NCBI GenBank assembly: GCA_913060595.1
Contig: CAJXSA010000131.1
Span: 1 to 9,716, forward strand
Origin: an uncultured Ignavibacteria bacterium
GTDB taxonomy: Bacteria > Bacteroidota > Ignavibacteria > SZUA-365
Length of the DNA: 9,716 bases
Direction of reading: 5' to 3'
Each line of letters starts with the position of its first letter. Position 1 is the first letter of the stretch. A program made the translations under genes and the position numbers. Below, piece after piece: positions 6,302 through 9,716 of the stretch. Below the pieces are notes generated by a model. That model made no database searches, was not told the DNA's origin, and worked only from the letters and a program-made list of their open reading frames with translations.

Positions 6302-6311
6302 GAAGCGTTTC
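6302..6311 (+). promoter_or_regulatory. LacI-type operator-like box 1
   Basis: GAAGCGTTTC is a decamer with GAA/TTC arms around a central CG, differing from a perfect palindrome at one symmetric pair. Its centre lies 27 bases from box 2 and 125 bases from the promoter-proximal box 3. It may be an auxiliary site for the adjacent LacI-family protein. Its first nine bases recur upstream of the propeller gene. Confidence 0.4.
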
Positions 6312-6328
6312 CGCTAATCCCTTCCATG

Positions 6329-6338
6329 AAAGCGCTTT
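6329..6338 (+). promoter_or_regulatory. LacI-type operator-like box 2 (perfect palindrome)
   Basis: AAAGCGCTTT is a perfect ten-base palindrome with the central CG expected of LacI/CcpA-type operators; the wider context TGAAAGCGCTTTTCA is close to a catabolite-responsive element with one extra T. It is centred about 98 bases upstream of box 3, so looping between sites is conceivable. Regulator identity is inferred from proximity. Confidence 0.5.
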
Positions 6339-6396
6339 TCAATCGCCAGGTTTTCTGCTCTCACGGCAGCGGCTCCGGCACCCACCTCTTCGGGAC

Positions 6397-6425
6397 TTGA
6401 CAAAACACATTTCTAACATTATTTT
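6397..6425 (+). promoter_or_regulatory. Promoter of the LacI-type regulator / receptor operon
   Basis: A consensus -35 TTGACA (6397-6402) is followed after 17 bases by a -10-like TATTTT (6420-6425), four of six consensus positions. The stretch TATTTTG also nearly fits the TAnnTTTG -7 element of Bacteroidota, one base short. The start point would fall near 6432, inside the operator at 6424-6439, leaving a leader of about 45 bases with a good ribosome-binding site. Confidence 0.6.
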
Positions 6426-6439
6426 GGAAGTGCTTCCAA
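6424..6439 (+). promoter_or_regulatory. LacI-type operator box 3 overlapping the promoter
   Basis: TTGGAAG-TG-CTTCCAA has perfect seven-base inverted arms around a TG centre. This is the shape of a LacI-family operator. It overlaps the end of the -10 and the predicted start point, the usual place for repression, and lies 37 bases upstream of the regulator's start codon. Autorepression is the simplest reading. Confidence 0.65.
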
Positions 6440-6476
6440 CTCATTTTGCAGCAATGCGACCCTCACGGAGGACAGT

Positions 6477-7511
6477 TTGGGCGTTACCATTTACGATATC
6501 GCCAAAGAAGCCAGCGTCGGTGTTGGAACCGTTTCCAGAGTTCTGAACAACCATCCATCCGTTTCAGAAGCGACACGGAAGCTGGTGATAGAGGTTGCAC
6601 AGCGGCTCGATTACCGGCCGAACGCTTCTGCGCAGAGGCTTGCAAGGCGGAAGAGCCGTACCATCACGGCGATCATGCCCTACATCACCAACTACTTCTT
6701 CGTTGAACTGCTCGGCGGCATACAGGACGCACTGTTCGAGCGCGACTATGACCTCCTGCTGTACGGCGTCAACCATCCGAAACAGATAGAAGTCTATCTG
6801 CAGCGTTCGCTGCGTGCAGGACATTCGGACGGCATGCTCATCGCGTCCATCGATCTCCCTCCCGACTACACGCAGCGTTATCTGAAAAACAACTTTCCCA
6901 TCATACTTCTCGACCGCTTCAACGAGAATTTCGATTCCTTTTTCGTCGAGAACGTCGAAGGGGCGCGCACCGCGACAGAATACCTGGTGTCCCTGGGACA
7001 CACACGCCTTGCCATGATAACCGGCATGCCCGAATCCACTCCCTCACGCGAGCGGTCGGCGGGCTACCACGCCGCGCTCGCCGCCCATGATCATGTGGAG
7101 AACGTGGGCATTTTTCATCCTGTCCACGAATCAAAAAATGACGGCTTCAGCAAGGATGCTGGCTGTGAGGTCATGAAGCAGCTCCTTGCGCTTCCGGAAG
7201 AGCGCCGGCCGACCGCGGTATTCGTCACCAGTGATATTCAGGCGTTTGGCGCGATGCATGCCCTGAAAGAAGCGGGCGGAAGCTGTCCCGAAAGCATGTC
7301 CATCGTCAGCTTCGACGACATCGAACTGGCGCATTATTATGGACTGACCACCATGCATCAGCCCATACGCAAACTCGGTGTCCTTGCTACGGACCGGCTG
7401 TTCGCCCGCATGGACGACAGTTCGCTCGACCCGTTGCACCGCCGCTTCACCCCCGAACTGATCATCCGCCAGACCGCCGGTCCCCCCCCATCGCGGATCG
7501 GCACCGTCTAA
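6477..7511 (+). CDS. LacI-family transcriptional regulator
   Basis: The 344-residue length is normal for the family. Residues 4-24 form the LacI helix-turn-helix (TIYDIAKEASVGVGTVSRVL); the hinge region YRPNASAQRLARRKS (about 46-60) contains the PN...A..L pattern that inserts into the operator minor groove. The recognition helix begins Val-Gly-Val-Gly instead of the commoner Tyr-Gln or Pro-Ala type, a variant that would shift operator preference. A periplasmic-binding-protein-like effector domain follows (about 62-335), with PIILLDRF, SLGHTRLAMITG, FVTSDIQAFGAMHALKEAG, IVSFDDIELA and the closing T-T-M-H-Q-P-I-R-x-L-G. The effector cannot be read from sequence; a sugar is typical. Translation starts at TTG 6477: GGAGG (6467-6471) lies five bases upstream and Met-Gly-Val-Thr-Ile matches the family N-terminus. 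The receptor gene begins 22 bases after its stop. Operator-like palindromes upstream suggest autoregulation. Confidence 0.95.
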   Translation: MGVTIYDIAKEASVGVGTVSRVLNNHPSVSEATRKLVIEVAQRLDYRPNASAQRLARRKSRTITAIMPYITNYFFVELLGGIQDALFERDYDLLLYGVNHPKQIEVYLQRSLRAGHSDGMLIASIDLPPDYTQRYLKNNFPIILLDRFNENFDSFFVENVEGARTATEYLVSLGHTRLAMITGMPESTPSRERSAGYHAALAAHDHVENVGIFHPVHESKNDGFSKDAGCEVMKQLLALPEERRPTAVFVTSDIQAFGAMHALKEAGGSCPESMSIVSFDDIELAHYYGLTTMHQPIRKLGVLATDRLFARMDDSSLDPLHRRFTPELIIRQTAGPPPSRIGTV

Positions 7512-7533
7512 CTCCATTCGCAAACACACAGCG

Positions 7534-9716
7534 ATGAAGAACATGAAACGTTGGTATGCATTTCTCCTCCTGCTTCTGCTCCCTGCCGTGGCCCTCGCGG
7601 GTTCGACGGGAAAAATCGCCGGCAAAATCGTCGACGCCCAGACCGGGGAAGGCGTCCCCGGCGTCAATGTCATCCTTGCCGGCACGACGCTCGGTGCAGC
7701 CACCAATCTCGACGGCGAGTACACCATCATCAACGTCCCGCCGGGGACGTATGAACTCAAGGCGACCGCGATAGGCTACGCCCCTGTCACGGTGCGCGAC
7801 GTGAAGGTCAATATCGATCTGACGACGCGCATCAACATTGAACTCGGCGAGACGGTGCTCGCGCTGGACGAGGAAGTGGTCATCACGGCAACGCGCCCCC
7901 TCGTGCGCAAGGACCTCACTGCGTCCACCGCGGTCGTCGGCGACGAGGAAATCCAGGCCCTGCCGGTGACCGAGGTCAGCGAAGTGCTGAACCTGCAGGC
8001 GGGATATATCGACGGTCACGTCCGCGGCGGACGCCAGGGTGAAGTCGCGTACTGGATCGACGGCGTGCCCGTGACCGATGTGTACGACGGCGGCACGGTC
8101 GTGGAAGTGAACAAGAACCAGGTGCAGGAACTGCAGCTCGTCAGCGGCGCCTTCAACGCCGAGTACGGTCAGGCCCTGTCCGGCATCGTCAACATCGCGA
8201 CCAAGGACGGAAGCAACGAGTTCAGCGGCAGTTTCGGAACCTATTTCGGCGACTATGTCAGCAGTGAGTCCGATATCTTTCTCGGCATCGACGATGTCGA
8301 ACCGTTCGCCATATCGAATTTCGACATGTCTCTGAGCGGACCCGTGGTGCGTGACTACGTATTCTTCACCGTCAACGGCCGCATCAACAATTTCGGCGGC
8401 TGGCTCAACGGCGAGCGTCGCTACAATCCCTCCAACGTCGCTTACATCGACAGCGCGGGACAGTTCATCGAAAGCAGAGATCCGGAGACCGGACTGGGCG
8501 ACGGCAGCGTGGTAAGGATGAACAGCAGTGAGAAGTTCTACGGGCAGGCGAAGCTCAATTTTCGCATCACGAATGACATCAAGCTCTGGTACCAGTACAT
8601 TCACGACGACGTGAACTACCAGGACTACAACCGGTACTTCGTCTTCAATCCCGATGGGAATCCGACCAACTACCGTCTCGGCCAGACACATCTCGCGCAG
8701 CTGACGCACCTGCTGTCCGACAACACCTTCTATACTCTCGGCTTTTCTCTTTTCGACAAGAACTTCCAGCGCTATGTGTACGAGGATCCGTTCGACGCGC
8801 GTTACGTCCACCCGAACCTCCTGACTGCCATCACGCCCTACAGCGCGGCGACCGGCGGTGTGGACATGACGCATTTCGAACGCAACACGTCCACCATGGT
8901 CGGGAAATTCGACATCACCAGCCAGGTCACGCAGCAGCACCTCGTCAAGGCAGGCGTGCAGCTCAGCAGCCACGAGCTGTATTTCAACAGCATCACCCTG
9001 CGTCCCGTGGCCGAGCGTTCGGACTTCGACCCGGCGACGGACGACCCCTTCGTGGGCACGCGCATCCTTGATGTCAGCACGATTTACCGCGACGAGTACA
9101 CGCGTCAGCCGCTGCAGCTGGCGGCCTACGTGCAGGACAAAATGGAGTTCGATGACCTGATCATCAATCTCGGTGTGCGTCTTGACGTGTTCGATCCCGC
9201 GGGACAGGTGCTCGCCGATCCCACCGATCCGAGCATATACAACCCCATCCGCCCCGAAAACCGCTTTCATGATCTCAACGGCAACGGATTGCAGGACGCA
9301 GGGGAAGCCGACGTGACCATCGCGGAACGTGAATCCTACTGGTACCGGGACACGGAGGTAAAATACCAGGTCAGTCCCCGCTTCGGCGCCGCCTTCCCGA
9401 TCTCGGACCGCGGCGTGCTGCATTTTTCCTACGGTCATTTCTTCCAGATCCCCCGTTTCGAACTGCTGTACACCAATCCGTTCTTCAAACTCGGCTCTGG
9501 CACCGGCAACCAGGGGACGGTCGGCAACGCGGACCTCGAACCGGAACAGACCATCAACGCGGAAATCGGTCTGCAGCAGCAGCTGACGGAGGATATTTCT
9601 CTCGACGCCACCGTCTATATTCGCGACACGCGCAACCTCGCGGGCACACGTGCAGAGCAGATCACCATTTTCGGCGGTTCGGCCACGTACTCGAAGGTGG
9701 TCAATTCGGATTTCGC
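7534..9716 (+). CDS. TonB-dependent outer-membrane receptor (3' end outside window)
   Basis: At least 727 codons are present and the frame is open to the window edge. A signal peptide (Met-Lys-Asn-Met-Lys-Arg, six leucines, cleavage near residue 22) is followed by a carboxypeptidase-regulatory-like beta domain (about 25-106: GKIVDAQTGEGVPGVNVIL, TNLDGEYTIINVPPGTYEL). A TonB-box-like EEVVITATRP lies at 113-122. The plug domain follows (about 123-226: VRGGRQGEVAYWIDGVPV, VQELQLVSGAFNAEYGQALSGIVNIATKDG in parts), and then aromatic-rich beta-barrel strands. This fits energy-driven uptake of a large or scarce ligand across the outer membrane. A calcium-loop-like DLNGNGLQDAGE (580-591) sits in a probable extracellular loop. 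The ATG at 7534 lacks a clear Shine-Dalgarno sequence; a second ATG is at 7543. Spacing of 22 bases suggests co-transcription with the LacI-type gene. No SusD-like partner is visible before the window ends. Confidence 0.93.
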   Translation, partial: MKNMKRWYAFLLLLLLPAVALAGSTGKIAGKIVDAQTGEGVPGVNVILAGTTLGAATNLDGEYTIINVPPGTYELKATAIGYAPVTVRDVKVNIDLTTRINIELGETVLALDEEVVITATRPLVRKDLTASTAVVGDEEIQALPVTEVSEVLNLQAGYIDGHVRGGRQGEVAYWIDGVPVTDVYDGGTVVEVNKNQVQELQLVSGAFNAEYGQALSGIVNIATKDGSNEFSGSFGTYFGDYVSSESDIFLGIDDVEPFAISNFDMSLSGPVVRDYVFFTVNGRINNFGGWLNGERRYNPSNVAYIDSAGQFIESRDPETGLGDGSVVRMNSSEKFYGQAKLNFRITNDIKLWYQYIHDDVNYQDYNRYFVFNPDGNPTNYRLGQTHLAQLTHLLSDNTFYTLGFSLFDKNFQRYVYEDPFDARYVHPNLLTAITPYSAATGGVDMTHFERNTSTMVGKFDITSQVTQQHLVKAGVQLSSHELYFNSITLRPVAERSDFDPATDDPFVGTRILDVSTIYRDEYTRQPLQLAAYVQDKMEFDDLIINLGVRLDVFDPAGQVLADPTDPSIYNPIRPENRFHDLNGNGLQDAGEADVTIAERESYWYRDTEVKYQVSPRFGAAFPISDRGVLHFSYGHFFQIPRFELLYTNPFFKLGSGTGNQGTVGNADLEPEQTINAEIGLQQQLTEDISLDATVYIRDTRNLAGTRAEQITIFGGSATYSKVVNSDF

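Noticed and set aside
6288..6400. Small open frames in the LacI upstream spacer (9 codons from 6288; 24 codons from 6326)
   Set aside because: The first has AGGAG only two bases before its ATG and the second has no ribosome-binding site. Both overlap operator-like boxes, and neither peptide is recognisable.
7545..7552. GAAACGTT at the start of the receptor gene as a fourth LacI-type box
   Set aside because: Only one half-site fits, and the bases are fully explained by the Met-Lys-Arg-Trp codons.
7462..9438. 658-residue open frame on the minus strand
   Set aside because: It is antisense to the TonB-dependent receptor, whose signal peptide, plug and barrel are clear. Its product is rich in Val/Asp/His without any domain, as expected from the reverse of GC-rich coding DNA.

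Overview
The window looks like a chromosomal segment from a GC-rich member of the Bacteroidota/Chlorobiota (FCB) supergroup, perhaps an Ignavibacteria- or Kapabacteria-like lineage. Three things point that way. One protein ends in a type IX secretion (T9SS) sorting domain with the NQPNPFN signature. Secreted proteins carry ASH / 'choice-of-anchor D' type domains. There is also a TonB-dependent receptor with an N-terminal carboxypeptidase-regulatory-like domain. The species cannot be named from sequence alone. Six protein genes are complete or nearly so and two run off the ends. No tRNA, rRNA, CRISPR array or insertion sequence was seen.

Left half (1-4984), all on the minus strand and read right to left: a 199-residue lipoprotein of unknown function; a promoter; a 744-residue secreted protein combining VWA, ASH-like, Kre9/KNH-like and SUMF1/FGE-like domains; overlapping it by four bases (ATGA), a 479-residue secreted protein with ASH repeats, a cohesin-like region and a T9SS C-terminal sorting domain; and a secreted beta-propeller (streptogramin-lyase-like) protein that leaves the window at base 1. 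The products appear exported and probably act at the cell surface or outside the cell.

Right half (4985-9716), all on the plus strand: a divergent spacer; a dihydroorotate-dehydrogenase-like flavoprotein lacking the usual catalytic Cys/Ser segment, closed by a strong intrinsic terminator; a 287-base regulatory spacer with three LacI-type palindromes, one on the promoter; a LacI-family regulator starting at TTG; and, 22 bases later, a TonB-dependent outer-membrane receptor that leaves the window at its right end. The regulator and receptor look like an autoregulated uptake operon, with a carbohydrate the likeliest ligand class.

The most unusual non-coding signal is a 28-bp dyad (AGATA-N-TT-N-CG-N6-CG-N-AA-N-TATCT). 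It occurs twice with identical internal spacing, each time a few bases after a stop codon (579-606 minus, 6196-6223 plus). Both spacers also carry the 9-mer GAAGCGTTT, which may tie the propeller gene and the LacI/receptor operon to shared regulation. Start codons are varied (ATG, GTG, TTG), but several genes have a recognisable Shine-Dalgarno sequence, with ACGGAG before three of them.
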